DNA of 64,000 bases from Dyadobacter jejuensis (GTDB lineage: Bacteria > Bacteroidota > Bacteroidia > Cytophagales > Spirosomataceae), in contig NZ_QGDT01000001.1 of the NCBI RefSeq assembly GCF_003149085.1, forward strand, positions 248,001-312,000. Direction: 5' to 3'. Numbering within the stretch: position 1 is the first letter of the stretch; every line of letters begins with the position of its first letter. Of this stretch, positions 48,891-60,082 are shown one piece after another. The notes under the pieces were generated by a model. That model had not been told where the DNA came from. It did no database searches and was given only the letters and a program-made list of their open reading frames with translations. The position numbers and the translations under genes are program-made.

Positions 48891-48923
48891 AAAGAGGCAG
48901 GCCAGTTGGTCTGTCTCTTTTTT
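48891..48923 (+). terminator. intrinsic terminator after the SusC/SusD pair
   Basis: AAAGAGGCAGGC (48891-48902) pairs with GTCTGTCTCTTT (48909-48920), with two G-U pairs. It is followed by three more T residues, giving a six-T run that includes the stem's last bases. Confidence 0.75.
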
Positions 48924-50379
48924 AATATACGCTGGTTGTACCGCCCATTTGTAAGTCTTTCAAATAGCCTATCAAAGACTCGGGAAAAACTCCCAATCCT
49001 AAGATAAACAGTGCCAACAAGGATAGCATGACCAGGCTGAGGACCAAGAAATAAGGGAAGGCGGTCTTTGGTAATGCCCCCGTGGTAGTCCCCCCTTTCA
49101 ATAAGCTGTTGATGACCCGTAAATAATAGTAAATACCCAGAATGCTACCTAGTACGAGTACCAAAGCCAGGGCCCAATAATTATTTTGAATGGCGGCAGC
49201 CAATAGATAAAATTTGCCAGTGAAGCCTACCGTGAGGGGGATACCGGCCAGCGATAGCATGGCCAGTCCAAGGATGCTAGCTTGTAAGGGGCTTTGCCAA
49301 AAAAGTGAGGTGTAAGAGGCCAATTCTTCCGCCTCTTCGGTGCCATCGGAGCGTACGGCCATAATGCCGAATGCAGCCAAAGTGCTGATCAGATACGCCG
49401 ACAAATAAAAACTCATGGCAGGGAGTGAAAGAGGACTATTGGGGACAAAGGCAACGAGCAGGTACCCAAAATGGGCAATAGAGGAATAAGCGAGTAAGCG
49501 TTTCAAATTCTTTTGTTGAAGCGCCAAAATATTCCCTAGCAGAATAGATACCATCGCCAGAACGACCAAGCTGGCACTCAGTACATGGAACCGAAGTCCA
49601 TCAATACTAGTCAGGAACCGAAAGGTAACGGCCAGCACTCCGCCCTTCGAGGCCGTGGCTATGAAGGCGGTAACAGGCAGCGGTGCTCCTTGGTATACAT
49701 CGGCCGCCCACATATGAAAGGGTACTATGGCGAGTTTGAAGCCTATGCCTACCATCATCATGCCTATTCCGAGTAGGAATAGTGCCGGTAGGTCGGTTTC
49801 TAATGCTAAGGAATGGGCGATAAGCGAAAAGGACATGGAGCCAGTTTGGACATATATAAGGGCCATACCGAATAATAGAAAGGCAGAAGAAAAGGCGGCT
49901 AAAATAAGGTACTTAATGCCTGCTTCAATGGCTCGCTGCCGGGATCTCAAGTAGGCGATGAGCGCATAAAGTCCTATTGTAAGAATCTCCAGACCTAGGA
50001 ATAGAGACACGAAGTGCTGGCTAACGGCGAGTATACAGGCTCCCAACGTGCAAAGAAATAGGAGGACATAATACTCCTTTGGTCCTTCTTCTTTGCCTTC
50101 GAAATATACATAAGAAATAATATTGACGACTAAGGCGGAGAAGACGATAAGCGCCATCATATAAACCCCAAAGGAGTCTATCAGAAGGAGCGGAGCTATG
50201 GCATAGGGTAAGGTTACTGGGATTAAGAAAAGGGAAAGGAAAGAGGTAAGGAACAGGAATAAGCTTGCCATTTGGATGACTCTATGGCTTTGGTTGGCCA
50301 CAATGAGCATCATGACCAGCACGGCAGCGATGGAGAGAATCAGCAGGGGAAGCAAAGCAAGGAAATCATTAGGGGCCAT
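48922..50379 (-). CDS. nuoN: NADH-quinone oxidoreductase subunit N
   Basis: 485 residues, about 14 membrane segments; antiporter-like proton-pumping subunit. The conserved charged residues in the core lie in GLEILTIGLYALIAYLRS and the FKLAIVPFHMWAADVYQGAP segment. It is the last gene of the operon; its start overlaps nuoM by 11 bases. Confidence 0.96.
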   Translation of the reverse strand: MAPNDFLALLPLLILSIAAVLVMMLIVANQSHRVIQMASLFLFLTSFLSLFLIPVTLPYAIAPLLLIDSFGVYMMALIVFSALVVNIISYVYFEGKEEGPKEYYVLLFLCTLGACILAVSQHFVSLFLGLEILTIGLYALIAYLRSRQRAIEAGIKYLILAAFSSAFLLFGMALIYVQTGSMSFSLIAHSLALETDLPALFLLGIGMMMVGIGFKLAIVPFHMWAADVYQGAPLPVTAFIATASKGGVLAVTFRFLTSIDGLRFHVLSASLVVLAMVSILLGNILALQQKNLKRLLAYSSIAHFGYLLVAFVPNSPLSLPAMSFYLSAYLISTLAAFGIMAVRSDGTEEAEELASYTSLFWQSPLQASILGLAMLSLAGIPLTVGFTGKFYLLAAAIQNNYWALALVLVLGSILGIYYYLRVINSLLKGGTTTGALPKTAFPYFLVLSLVMLSLLALFILGLGVFPESLIGYLKDLQMGGTTSVY

Positions 50380-51886
50380 AATGGTGCTGGGATGTGGTGT
50401 CAGGCTTGATATCCATAAGCTTCACCAGTTGGACAATGGCCGGTTTGGCCGTATTAATAATGGGTTGAGGGTATATGCCAAGCCATAGAATGGAGAGCGC
50501 CAAAGCAGCCATCATCCATCTTTCTCTGACCGTAAAATCGGGCAGCTCCCCATACCGCTCTTGAGGTCCAAGAAATATTTTCTGTACGATTCGTAGGGAA
50601 TAGAGCGCCGAAAAAATTAGTCCCAATGCAGCCACGACGGTAAGCCAACGACTTTCTTCGAAGGCGCCCATTAAGATCAGGAATTCGGCAATAAAATTAC
50701 CAAAGCCTGGCAAGCCTAAGGAGGCGAGGGCAAATACCAACCCTAAGGTTCCGAGCTGTGGCATACGGGACCATAGCCCACCCATTTGGTCGATATTGCG
50801 GGTATGGAGCCGCTCTTTGAGCATTCCTGCCAATATAAACAAGGCGCCAGTACTTATGGCATGGGTCACCAGCTGCATCACCACACCTTGAAGGGCCAGC
50901 TCGTTAAAGGCGAATATTCCTAACACTACAAATCCCATATGGCTGACGCTCGTATAGGCTACCAGTCGTTTAAGGTCCGTTTGGGCGAAGGCCAAAAAGG
51001 CTCCGTACAAGATGCCTATAACTCCTAAAACCATGGCAGGCTCAGCCATGGCCTGGGCTTGATCGGGGAACAGGGGTATTACAAATCGGAGTAGACCATA
51101 AGCGCCGGTTTTGAGCAGGAGGCCCGCCAAAAGCAAGCTTCCCGCAGTAGGGGCCTCTCCATGGGCATCGGGGAGCCAAGAGTGAAAAGGAAACAAGGGG
51201 AGCTTCACCGAAAAGGCTATGGCAAATCCCAACATAAGCCAAAATGCCAGGGAAGGAGGTAGGGTGCTGCCCAACAAATCGAAATAATCGAAGGAATAGA
51301 CACCGGTATTTTGACCATGGATATAATAAAGGCCCAATATGGCCAGAAACATGAGCAACCCACTGGCTTGGGTAAAGATAAAAAATTTGATGGCGGCGTA
51401 CTCTCTTTTCTCACTTCCCCAAAGGCTGATTAGGAAATACATGGGGATGAGCATCACCTCCCAAAAGAAGTAGAACATAAACAAGTCCATGGCCATAAAT
51501 ACCCCCGCTACCCCAGCGAGAACCCACAGGAGGTTGAAGTAGTAGAATCCTGTCTTCTCCTGGATCTCATTCCATGAACAGCCTACGGCCAAAATTCCCA
51601 TAAAGCTTGTGAGAGTGAGCAGGATCAGGCTGAGGCCGTCTATGGCCAAGTGAAAACTAATACCAAATGACGGGATCCAGCTCACCTGAAAGCGTTCTAG
51701 CCAGTGGTCGGCTGGAGACTGGATGATCTGTGGATAATGCTGAATCCAAAACAGGAGTCCTACTACGAGGCTGGCACAGGTGGTGATCAGCGCTACCCAT
51801 CGAGGAGCATGGGGAGAGCGTCTTTCTGCCAAGAGGCTAAGAAGGCCTCCTGCTAGGAGTATAACGATGAGGTATATGAGTGTCAT
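50369..51886 (-). CDS. nuoM: NADH-quinone oxidoreductase subunit M
   Basis: 505 residues from the ATG at 51886, which overlaps the nuoL stop as ATGA; a longer frame to 51946 is rejected for this reason. Antiporter-like subunit with FWEVMLIPMYFLISLWG, LPLFPFHSWLPDAHGEAP and LVAYTSVSHMGFVVLG signatures. It pumps protons in the membrane arm. Confidence 0.96.
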   Translation of the reverse strand: MTLIYLIVILLAGGLLSLLAERRSPHAPRWVALITTCASLVVGLLFWIQHYPQIIQSPADHWLERFQVSWIPSFGISFHLAIDGLSLILLTLTSFMGILAVGCSWNEIQEKTGFYYFNLLWVLAGVAGVFMAMDLFMFYFFWEVMLIPMYFLISLWGSEKREYAAIKFFIFTQASGLLMFLAILGLYYIHGQNTGVYSFDYFDLLGSTLPPSLAFWLMLGFAIAFSVKLPLFPFHSWLPDAHGEAPTAGSLLLAGLLLKTGAYGLLRFVIPLFPDQAQAMAEPAMVLGVIGILYGAFLAFAQTDLKRLVAYTSVSHMGFVVLGIFAFNELALQGVVMQLVTHAISTGALFILAGMLKERLHTRNIDQMGGLWSRMPQLGTLGLVFALASLGLPGFGNFIAEFLILMGAFEESRWLTVVAALGLIFSALYSLRIVQKIFLGPQERYGELPDFTVRERWMMAALALSILWLGIYPQPIINTAKPAIVQLVKLMDIKPDTTSQHHYGP

Positions 51887-53766
51887 AATAATAGTTGTAA
51901 ACCGAATAAAATGATGGCTCCCAGTACCATGCCCATGATATACCACCGCAGCGACCCACTCTGTAGGGCCGCCATTCGCTGGTTGAGGGATGTTGTAATA
52001 TTGGCCATGGCCGAGTAAAGTTGGTCGACTCCATCGGCTTTATTGGCCTTGGTGACCCATAGAAACGGCCTGCTGATGAAGGTTTGGTAAAGCTTGTCGA
52101 AGCCCCATCCCGCCAGCCAGAGTCGATGCAGCCGTCTGAACAAAGGTTGATTGGCTAGGTGTCGTAATCGCTTGTTATGGATATAATAATAGGAATAGGC
52201 CAGCAAGAGCCCACCAACGGTGGCTACCGTGGCCAATATCTGAAACATCCATTCGGTAGTGGGGTCGGCGCGGAGCTCAGTAAGAGGTAGGGTATGATGT
52301 AGAAAATCGGAGAATGGAGTGAAATGGCCAAAATTATGCGGCAGGTCCACAAATCCGATCCAGGTAGAACATACGGCCAGGGCGATGAGCGGGAAGGTGA
52401 TGGACCACCGGGGGCGGCTGGTTACCTCGGTCTTGAGCGGGCCCCAAAATACCAGTAGTACCATACGGGCGCTATAGGCTGCAGTGATGAATGCCCCCAC
52501 CCAGGCCATAGACCAAAGCCAGGCTTGGCCATGCCTAGCTCCCCAGGCATACCAGAGGATCTGGTCTTTGCTATAGAAACCGGCAGTGACCAGTGGAATG
52601 GCGGCTAGGGACGCCGTGCCAACCATAAAGGTCCAAAATATAATGGGCAGCTTCTTACGGAGTCCGCCCATTCGAAACATGCTGTGTTCATGGTTTACCG
52701 ACTCAATAATGGCCCCCGCGCCAAGGAAGAGCAGGGCCTTGAAGAAGGCATGGACCATAAAATGAAAAATAGCTGCCGTCCAGGCTCCCACGCCCAGGGC
52801 TAGGAACATATAGCCGATCTGGCTGATGGTGGAGTAGGCGAGTACCCTTTTAATATCGTATTGGGTAAGCGCACTGAGGCCAGCCACGAGCAAGGTGATG
52901 GCGCCTATCACAGCTATCAACCCTTGAACCGCCGGAGCTAGTTCGAAGAAAACGTACATCCGGGCGATGAGGTATACCCCGGCCGTAACCATGGTGGCGG
53001 CATGAATGAGCGCACTAACGGGCGATGGTCCCGCCATAGCGTCGGGCAGCCAGGTTTGTAAGGGGAGCTGTGCCGATTTTCCCAAGGCCCCACCCAGCAG
53101 CAGAAATGCTATGAGGGTGGCTTCTTGAGGGTTCTGCTGAAAGATCAGTGGTGCTGCAGTAGATATGTCGACGATATTCAGGCTCTTGCATGCATAGTAG
53201 ATACAAAAAAGCCCTATGGCCAAGGCGGTATCACCTATTCTTGTCATGGTAAAGGCCTTCCGGGCCGCATGGCCATTTGCGGGGTTTTCATACCAAAAGC
53301 CTATTAACAGGTAACTACACAGGCCTACCCCTTCCCAGCCTAAGTAGAGCAACAGGAGGTTGTCGGCCAGGACCAAGACGAGCATAGCAAAAACAAACAG
53401 ATTCATACATGCGAAGAAACGGCTGTAATCGGGGTCCTTTTCCATAAACTCGGCCGAATAGAGGTGAATGAGGGCGCCGATCAGGGTGATTACAAAAACG
53501 AATACCGCAGCTAGGGCATCCATTCGCAGGGCTATGGCGGGGTGGAAATCGCCTATGTCGATCCAGGTCCAAAGCGTTACCTCATACACCAGGCTAGGAT
53601 GCAACAGCAACTGTCCCCCAGCATATAGGCCTGCACAAGCCGAAAGTAGTACACTACCAACCCCTATGGCCGCAGTTTGTCTTCGTGACAAACGGGAGCC
53701 ATAGGATATCAATAGCAGAAATCCGAGTAGGGGCAAGGCCGGTATGATCCAGAGCATCGTTTGCAT
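51883..53766 (-). CDS. nuoL: NADH-quinone oxidoreductase subunit L
   Basis: 627 residues, the largest antiporter-like subunit, with the C-terminal long lateral helix that ties the proton channels. Conserved parts include LGWEGVGLCSYLLIGFWY, LPLQTWLPDAMAGPSPVSAL and RVLAYSTISQIGYMFLALG. It is 21 bases after nuoK and overlaps nuoM by four. Confidence 0.97.
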   Translation of the reverse strand: MQTMLWIIPALPLLGFLLLISYGSRLSRRQTAAIGVGSVLLSACAGLYAGGQLLLHPSLVYEVTLWTWIDIGDFHPAIALRMDALAAVFVFVITLIGALIHLYSAEFMEKDPDYSRFFACMNLFVFAMLVLVLADNLLLLYLGWEGVGLCSYLLIGFWYENPANGHAARKAFTMTRIGDTALAIGLFCIYYACKSLNIVDISTAAPLIFQQNPQEATLIAFLLLGGALGKSAQLPLQTWLPDAMAGPSPVSALIHAATMVTAGVYLIARMYVFFELAPAVQGLIAVIGAITLLVAGLSALTQYDIKRVLAYSTISQIGYMFLALGVGAWTAAIFHFMVHAFFKALLFLGAGAIIESVNHEHSMFRMGGLRKKLPIIFWTFMVGTASLAAIPLVTAGFYSKDQILWYAWGARHGQAWLWSMAWVGAFITAAYSARMVLLVFWGPLKTEVTSRPRWSITFPLIALAVCSTWIGFVDLPHNFGHFTPFSDFLHHTLPLTELRADPTTEWMFQILATVATVGGLLLAYSYYYIHNKRLRHLANQPLFRRLHRLWLAGWGFDKLYQTFISRPFLWVTKANKADGVDQLYSAMANITTSLNQRMAALQSGSLRWYIMGMVLGAIILFGLQLLL

Positions 53767-53787
53767 TGGTTTTTTGTTTAGGTATTG

Positions 53788-54096
53788 CTAGCCGTTCATC
53801 TCTTTTAGATTGTCGATATCCAGCGACTTGTGTAAATGGTAAATCTGAAGGATAAGCGATAACCCAATGGAGACTTCAGCTGCTGCCATGGCCAGTATAA
53901 AAATAAACATGACTTGGCCGTCGGGTTGCCCCCAATGGGAGCCTGCGGCTATAAAGGCTAGGCCGGCAGCATTGAGCATGATCTCCACCGACAGGAGCAT
54001 AAAGAAGATGTTTTTGCGCATCATCACTCCAGCTACTCCTATCGTAAAGAGCAGGCCTGCTAACAAGAGTACGTTATCTATGGAGGCGGTTGTCAT
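53788..54096 (-). CDS. nuoK: NADH-quinone oxidoreductase subunit K
   Basis: 102 residues, three membrane helices. MLLSVEIMLNAAGLAFIA holds the conserved buried Glu (corresponding to Glu36 in E. coli), and MAAAEVSIGLSLILQI the second (Glu72). It overlaps nuoJ by four bases. Confidence 0.97.
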   Translation of the reverse strand: MTTASIDNVLLLAGLLFTIGVAGVMMRKNIFFMLLSVEIMLNAAGLAFIAAGSHWGQPDGQVMFIFILAMAAAEVSIGLSLILQIYHLHKSLDIDNLKEMNG

Positions 54097-54626
54097 GATT
54101 CATCGGGTTTATGTTGAAGAAATCGATGGACATTCGTCCTTTTGTGCCTGCCTATATGAGCGGCACCTACCACCGCAGCCATCAGCAGTAAAGCCGCCAG
54201 CTGGACGCCTATCATATAGGATTGAAATAGGGATAGGGCTACTGCCTTGGGCTCCACCACGTTATTGATATAGGTTTCCCCTTTAGAAAGGCTTAATGAA
54301 TATGTGAACTGGACCAGCAAGATCAGGGCCAGTAGACAAGGGCCTATCCATACCTTGGGTTTCAGCCATCGTTTTTCTTGGGTGGCGGTCTCTTGGCCCA
54401 AGTTGAGGAGCATAATCACGAAGATGAAAAGCACCATGATGGCCCCGGCATAGATGATGATCTGCAATAGAGCAGCAAAATGAGCGCCCATCAGATAAAA
54501 GAGCAAGGCCAAAGAGATAAGCGATACGTTGAGATACAACAGGGCATGAACCGGATAATGCCGGGTAATGACCATCAATGTCGATACCAAGGTAATGGCT
54601 GCGGTGATATACCAGGCTGTTGTCAT
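54093..54626 (-). CDS. nuoJ: NADH-quinone oxidoreductase subunit J
   Basis: 177 residues, five membrane helices, with the conserved pi-bulge helix YAGAIMVLFIFVIMLLNLG. It links the E-channel in the membrane arm. Two bases separate it from nuoI. Confidence 0.96.
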   Translation of the reverse strand: MTTAWYITAAITLVSTLMVITRHYPVHALLYLNVSLISLALLFYLMGAHFAALLQIIIYAGAIMVLFIFVIMLLNLGQETATQEKRWLKPKVWIGPCLLALILLVQFTYSLSLSKGETYINNVVEPKAVALSLFQSYMIGVQLAALLLMAAVVGAAHIGRHKRTNVHRFLQHKPDES

Positions 54627-54628
54627 GA

Positions 54629-55144
54629 TTAAGGCAATATTTGATGAATATCTACAGGAGGATTTTCGTTAGTTCCTCCACCTTTGGGTTTGATTCCGGA
54701 GTCCACTCCAGCAACTTTATAATAATTATAGCCCGGGTATTTTCCTTGGCTGTCGATGAGCAGGTCTTCTTTTTCATACACCAGGTTCTGACGGTTGTAC
54801 TCCGCCATCTCGAAGTCGGGGAGTAGCTGAATGGCGTAAGTGGGGCAGGCCTCCTCGCAATACCCGCAGAAGATGCATCTGGAAAAATTGATTCGGAAAA
54901 ATTCGGGGTAGCGTCGTCCCTGCTCGTCTTCGGTGGCCTGCAAAGAGATGCAGTCTACAGGGCAGGCTGCCGCACATAAGTAGCAGCCGACACAGCGCTC
55001 ACCCATGTCGGGGTCGCGGGTGAGCACAATGCGCCCCCTCCATCGGGGATGCAAAGGAACCCGCTCCTCGGGGTATTGGATCGTTTCCCTTTTGCTAAAT
55101 AAATGCAGAAATGTGATGGCCATACTTCTCAATAGACTAAACAT
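54629..55144 (-). CDS. nuoI: NADH-quinone oxidoreductase subunit I
   Basis: 171 residues. Two [4Fe-4S] ferredoxin motifs carry clusters N6a and N6b: Cys51, 54, 57, 61 ([12 protein letters not shown]) and Cys90, 93, 96, 100 ([12 protein letters not shown]). It passes electrons towards N2. It is 12 bases after nuoH. Confidence 0.97.
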   Translation of the reverse strand: MFSLLRSMAITFLHLFSKRETIQYPEERVPLHPRWRGRIVLTRDPDMGERCVGCYLCAAACPVDCISLQATEDEQGRRYPEFFRINFSRCIFCGYCEEACPTYAIQLLPDFEMAEYNRQNLVYEKEDLLIDSQGKYPGYNYYKVAGVDSGIKPKGGGTNENPPVDIHQILP

Positions 55145-55156
55145 AACGATTGTGTT

Positions 55157-56110
55157 TTAACTGGTGAGTAAGGAAATAGCCCCTGTGACCAGTAAGTTGA
55201 TCAGGGAGAGGGGTAGCAGGATTTTCCAGCCATATTCTAAGAGTTGGTCGTAACGTGGGCGGGGTAAGGAGGCCCTTAGGAGGATAAAAAGGACGATGAA
55301 TGCGCTGGTCTTAAGTATGAACCACAGGATAGGAGGGAGTACAGGGCCGAGCCAGCCACCCAAAAATAGCGTGGTGAGCATGGCCGAGATGAGGGTGATG
55401 CCTAGGTATTCGCCAATAAAAAACATTCCGAACTTCATTCCCGAATACTCGGCATGAAAACCGGCTACGAGCTCACTCTCGGCTTCGGGGATATCGAAAG
55501 GTAGGCGGTGGGTTTCGGCGACTCCAGCAATGAGAAAGATGATAAAACCCAAGGGTTGTGTAAAAATAAACCAATAGTCCTGTTGCGCCAGGACGATGTC
55601 GGTCAGGCGGAACGAGCCGGAAAGCATAACGACCCCCATGAGCGATAGGCCCATAAAAACCTCGTAACTGATCATTTGGGCGGCTCCTCGCAGCGCTCCC
55701 AATAATGAATACTTGTTGTTAGACGCCCAGCCACCCAACACGATACTGTAAACCCCCATCGACGACATGGCTAGGAAGAATAGCAAGCCTATGTGCAAAT
55801 CGGCTATGAGTAGGTTAGGCGCAAAGGGTACTACCACAAAGCTAAGCAATACCGTAGCGGCCACAATGGCTGGGGCTACCACGAAGATTCGCTTGTCGGC
55901 AAAGGGAGGGATCCAGTCTTCTTTGAAGAATAGCTTGAGGGTGTCGGCCGCTACAATGAATAGGCCCAACGGGCCAGCACGATTAGGGCCACATCGGTCC
56001 TGCCATAAGGCCAACAGGCGTCGCTCTACCCAAATGAGTAAGGCGGCTACGCTGGTAAGGGTGAACAATACCAGCACGATCATCAGCAGATAATGGTAGG
56101 GCTCGGTCAT
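55157..56110 (-). CDS. nuoH: NADH-quinone oxidoreductase subunit H
   Basis: 317 residues from the ATG at 56110, which overlaps the nuoG stop as ATGA; the longer frame to 56146 is rejected. Eight membrane helices form the quinone-site entrance. Conserved parts are [31 protein letters not shown] and [17 protein letters not shown]. Confidence 0.97.
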   Translation of the reverse strand: MTEPYHYLLMIVLVLFTLTSVAALLIWVERRLLALWQDRCGPNRAGPLGLFIVAADTLKLFFKEDWIPPFADKRIFVVAPAIVAATVLLSFVVVPFAPNLLIADLHIGLLFFLAMSSMGVYSIVLGGWASNNKYSLLGALRGAAQMISYEVFMGLSLMGVVMLSGSFRLTDIVLAQQDYWFIFTQPLGFIIFLIAGVAETHRLPFDIPEAESELVAGFHAEYSGMKFGMFFIGEYLGITLISAMLTTLFLGGWLGPVLPPILWFILKTSAFIVLFILLRASLPRPRYDQLLEYGWKILLPLSLINLLVTGAISLLTS

Positions 56111-58803
56111 GGCGTAGTAGGGATTAGGGTACCTTGGGCAGGCCAAGTAATACCGGTAAGTGGGGGGATGTTATAGGGTATGGCGGCACATCCCGCTGGA
56201 AGTTCCTGGCCAATTTGTACCGTTAAGGGGTAAGTCTGCTTCCCTATTCGTAAATGAATGTCGACACCGGGTTGGAGGCTTAGTCGTGATGCCTCCTGCT
56301 TATTAATAGCAAAATAGGGGGCTGGTGCCAGTTTCGAAATGGCGTCACCGTAGCCGCTGAGCTCCTCCGACCCAAATATATGGGTGATCGGCAGGAGTTC
56401 GAAAGTATGGGTTGTCGCATTCTGAATGACAGATTGGCTCTGGTTCACCCCTCCCTTTTTGGTGGGATAAGGAATGGTGCTGGCCATGGCAAATAGATTG
56501 ACCTCGGCATGTCGGCCTGCTAGGGCACCTCCCACCTCGATTTGGTATTTGTTGAGGGCTTGGTTGGAGTTCCAGCCGGGCGACCAGTAATAAGGGGTCA
56601 GGGGAGGTGGTGGGAACCCTCTGGATCCTTCCATAGTAAAGCTAAAAGGGGACAACTCGTCTTGATCGGGGCGGGGTTCACTGACTGCAATATGGGCGAG
56701 CATAGCGGTACGGCCACTATACCGATGTGGCTCCCGAGGGATTTTCTGCCCATTCAGCCCAAAGGTAGGAGCATGGGCTCCTATGCCTGCAAACTGTGGT
56801 AGGGATGCGGCTAGTTCTTCTAGCAGTGGCGTGGAAGGATAAAGCAGGTCGGGCGTCAGGCCGATTTTGATCTGATAGAGTTCCGTTAACCACTGCCAGG
56901 ATGGGCGAATGTCCTCATTTTTTGGCATATATACCTGATAAAAAGATTGGACTCTCCCCTCGTTATTGACGAGTGTACCACTGGTTTCGGCAAAGGTGGC
57001 TGCCGGTAGGGTAACCGTAGCTTGAGCCGTGGTGGGCTGCTCCAGATGGTCCAATACGATGATATCCTCTAAACTTTCGAAGAACTGGTCGAGTTCTAAC
57101 GCATCATAATGGCGGTATAGATCATTTTCGAGGACGATGGCCCCACTTATACCGTTTTGTTTCGCCGACTTCATAAGGACTTCCAAGGGCTCGGCCTCCA
57201 TATAGGCCAGCCCAGCGGAGTTGCAGCTGGGGAGTATAAAGGATAGGCTGGCGTTTTTGTTCTGATGCTTTAGGGCCATCGCAATGGCCCAGGCCGCTTC
57301 CAGGATATTATGGCTAATGAGACTGGTTCCCGTCACGATCAGCGGTCTTTCGGCCTTTAAAAGTGCCTCGGCTATATTTCTTAACAGGGTAGGCTCATTT
57401 TGGTCGCCTAGCGGGTCGTCGCCAATAGCCTGTGCAAGGTCGAAGCCAAACGCTGCTAGGACATCGGGGTGGTCGTGAAGGGTATAGCTGGCCAATTCGT
57501 CTAGTTTGCTGGCGACTGGATAGGCTATATACAAGGGGCCTTTGGTGTCCTGGATGTATTCGCGTTGGGCTACGTCGTGCCAGGCGGGTATATGGGTAGA
57601 GGCCGTCTGCTGCAGCGGGATATTCCGAACGGCCTGTCGTATCGACAAGGCCATTCGGGGAGCCGAATGGGTAGGGTCTTCTCCTAGGATCAATACCAGG
57701 TCGGCCTGCTCTATTTCTTGCAAAGAAGGTTGATGAATCTGCCCCGAATGAGTCATATGAAGGATCCGTTGGAGGAGGTCGGCTTCTACCTTACTGACCC
57801 CTTGGTAGAAGTTTTGATCGCCTACCAGTTTGCGGAGGGCGAAATTGGCCTCTAAGGAGGCCCTTGGCGATCCCACTCCTATCCAGTTTTTTGAAGTCAA
57901 AAGGTCCTGTAGGGTCGTGTAAAGTTCTTTACCGCTTACCTGCCTTCCTCTTACATTGGGGTGTTGGATGCGCGAGGGGTGGTTCACAAATTCGTATCCA
58001 TACCGTCCCCTGTCGCAAAGGAAATAGCCATTTACCGCTTCGTGGTAGCGGTTGGTGATGCTTCGCAGACTACCATATCGTTCTCCGGCAATGATGTTGC
58101 ACCCTAAGCTGCAATGCTGACAGACAGAAGGCGCCATGGTGAGGTCCCATTTGCGTGTATAATGGGTATGTAAGGTTTTATCCGTAAAAACTCCGGTCGG
58201 GCATACCTCCGCCAGGTTACCGCTGAATTCGCTCTCTAAAATTCCTTCTTTGGCCCTGCCAAAATATACGTGGTCGTGGGCTGCAAACACGTCGAGATCT
58301 TTGCCGCCGGCATAGTCCTTATAAAAACGCACACAACGGTAGCACTGGATGCAACGGTTCATTTCGTGGTGCACCAGCGGGCCTAAGTATTGGTTGTGGT
58401 GGGTGCGCTTGGGGTATTGAAAACGACGGTAGGCATGGCCAGTCATGACGGTCATGTCTTGCAAATGGCAGGATCCTCCTTCATCGCACACGGCACAGTC
58501 GTGGGGGTGGTTGGTCATGAGCCATTCTATGTTTTGGGAGCGAAAAGCGCTGGCTTCTGGGTCGGCTACCGATAGGTGCAGACCGTCGCTGACGGGTTCT
58601 ACGCAGGCCATCACGATCCGACCCCGGGTATCCTTTTCATCTTTAAATACTTTTATGGCGCATTGTCGACAGGCTCCCACGGAGTTGAGGGCCGGGTGCC
58701 AGCAAAAATAGGGTAGCTGATAGCCTAAAGACAAACAGGTTTCCAATAGGTTCTTCCCATTTTTTACATCATAAGATTCCTTGTCGATATGTATCTGTGC
58801 CAT
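56107..58803 (-). CDS. nuoG: NADH-quinone oxidoreductase subunit G (E. coli type, with N7)
   Basis: 898 residues. Iron-sulfur ligands are visible in order: N1b Cys34, 45, 48, 67; N5 His99, Cys103, 106, 112; N4 Cys151, 154, 157, 201; and the extra N7 Cys228, 231, 235, 263 (CQHCSLGC and FLCDRGRYG). N7 is absent from mitochondrial and many bacterial enzymes but present in E. coli at, as I recall, the same residue numbers. The remainder is the inactive molybdopterin-oxidoreductase-like domain. It is six bases after nuoF and overlaps nuoH. Confidence 0.97.
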   Translation of the reverse strand: MAQIHIDKESYDVKNGKNLLETCLSLGYQLPYFCWHPALNSVGACRQCAIKVFKDEKDTRGRIVMACVEPVSDGLHLSVADPEASAFRSQNIEWLMTNHPHDCAVCDEGGSCHLQDMTVMTGHAYRRFQYPKRTHHNQYLGPLVHHEMNRCIQCYRCVRFYKDYAGGKDLDVFAAHDHVYFGRAKEGILESEFSGNLAEVCPTGVFTDKTLHTHYTRKWDLTMAPSVCQHCSLGCNIIAGERYGSLRSITNRYHEAVNGYFLCDRGRYGYEFVNHPSRIQHPNVRGRQVSGKELYTTLQDLLTSKNWIGVGSPRASLEANFALRKLVGDQNFYQGVSKVEADLLQRILHMTHSGQIHQPSLQEIEQADLVLILGEDPTHSAPRMALSIRQAVRNIPLQQTASTHIPAWHDVAQREYIQDTKGPLYIAYPVASKLDELASYTLHDHPDVLAAFGFDLAQAIGDDPLGDQNEPTLLRNIAEALLKAERPLIVTGTSLISHNILEAAWAIAMALKHQNKNASLSFILPSCNSAGLAYMEAEPLEVLMKSAKQNGISGAIVLENDLYRHYDALELDQFFESLEDIIVLDHLEQPTTAQATVTLPAATFAETSGTLVNNEGRVQSFYQVYMPKNEDIRPSWQWLTELYQIKIGLTPDLLYPSTPLLEELAASLPQFAGIGAHAPTFGLNGQKIPREPHRYSGRTAMLAHIAVSEPRPDQDELSPFSFTMEGSRGFPPPPLTPYYWSPGWNSNQALNKYQIEVGGALAGRHAEVNLFAMASTIPYPTKKGGVNQSQSVIQNATTHTFELLPITHIFGSEELSGYGDAISKLAPAPYFAINKQEASRLSLQPGVDIHLRIGKQTYPLTVQIGQELPAGCAAIPYNIPPLTGITWPAQGTLIPTTP

Positions 58804-58809
58804 GATTGA

Positions 58810-60078
58810 TTACCTCCACGGGCATTTTTTCTGGGAAATATGACTTTCAAAATCTTCTCTAAAGTACTTGAGGGCACTTTGCAAGGGCTCCATAGCGCCC
58901 GGTGCCAGAGCACAAAAGGTACGCCCCGGCCCAAGCTGAATGGTATGCTGTTCGAGGATCTCTAGGTCCTGTATCGTTCCTCGTCCGTCTTCTATGGACC
59001 GCAGTATCTTTTCGGTCCATGGTAGGCCTTCTCGGCAGGGGCTACACCACCCACAGGATTCCTGGGCGAAGAAATGTTCCAAGTTATGTACGAAGCCAAC
59101 GGGACAGGTGCGGTCGTCGAGGACGACCATGGTGCCCGTTCCCAAGCGGCTACCTGCCGAGGCTACAGACTTATAGTCTAAATTGATTTTTAGGTGTTCG
59201 GTCACCAGAAAATCGGTGGAGGCTCCGCCTGGTAAGGCCCCTCTGAACCGGTAGCCATCTTGCATGCCCCCTGCGTGATCCTCGAGGAGTTGGTCCATGG
59301 GAGTTCCCAGGGGCAGCTCCCAAATCCCGGGTGTCTTTACTCGTCCACTCACTCCATAGAGCTTGGTGCCGGCATCGCCGCTATTGCTCAAGGCCTTAAA
59401 CCAGTCGGGGCCGTTGTTGACGATATGCGGGACATTGCATAGCGTCTCCACATTATTGACGATAGTAGGCCTGCCAAAGAGTCCGCTAATCTGTGGGAAT
59501 GGAGGCTTAAGGCGAGGAGTGGCCCTTTTGCCTTCGAGGGCGTTGAGCAAAGCCGTTTCTTCTCCACAGATATAACGCCCCACACCGGTGTGTAGGTGCA
59601 GGTGCAGCTGGTAGCCAGTGCTGCCCATGGGGCGTCCCAGATAGCCCGCGTCATAAGCCTCGGCGATGGCTTGCTCTAGCAATCGGGCCGCTTTTTTGTA
59701 GGCCCATCGCAGGAAGATAAAGGATACGTTGGCTTGTATGGCATAGGCCGCAATAATCATCCCCTCTATCAGTTGATGGGGGTTCCCTTCCATCAGTAGC
59801 CGATCTTTGAAAGTTCCGGGCTCCATTTCGTCGGCGTTGGCGATGAGGTACTTAGTTCCTATATCGGGGTCCATAGGGACGAAACTCCACTTCATCCCGG
59901 TGTTAAATCCCGCCCCGCCCCGGCCTTTCAGGTCCGCCTCTTGCACCATGTTGGTAATGTCCTTAGGAGCCATTGTCAGCGCTTTGCGCAGGGCCGAATA
60001 CCCCCCTACCCGTTCATATTCCTTCAGGTGAAGGGCCGGCCGATTGGGATTGATATATTGGGTAAGGGGCTTTTCCAT
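58810..60078 (-). CDS. nuoF: NADH-quinone oxidoreductase subunit F
   Basis: 422 residues. It binds NADH and FMN (KGRGGAGFNTGMKWSF near 51-66; a second nucleotide segment GRYICGEETALLNALEG) and cluster N3 (Cys342, 345, 348 in SCGWCSPCREG, and Cys389 in TFCALAPGA). It takes electrons from NADH. Four bases follow nuoE. Confidence 0.97.
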   Translation of the reverse strand: MEKPLTQYINPNRPALHLKEYERVGGYSALRKALTMAPKDITNMVQEADLKGRGGAGFNTGMKWSFVPMDPDIGTKYLIANADEMEPGTFKDRLLMEGNPHQLIEGMIIAAYAIQANVSFIFLRWAYKKAARLLEQAIAEAYDAGYLGRPMGSTGYQLHLHLHTGVGRYICGEETALLNALEGKRATPRLKPPFPQISGLFGRPTIVNNVETLCNVPHIVNNGPDWFKALSNSGDAGTKLYGVSGRVKTPGIWELPLGTPMDQLLEDHAGGMQDGYRFRGALPGGASTDFLVTEHLKINLDYKSVASAGSRLGTGTMVVLDDRTCPVGFVHNLEHFFAQESCGWCSPCREGLPWTEKILRSIEDGRGTIQDLEILEQHTIQLGPGRTFCALAPGAMEPLQSALKYFREDFESHISQKKCPWR

Positions 60079-60082
60079 GGCT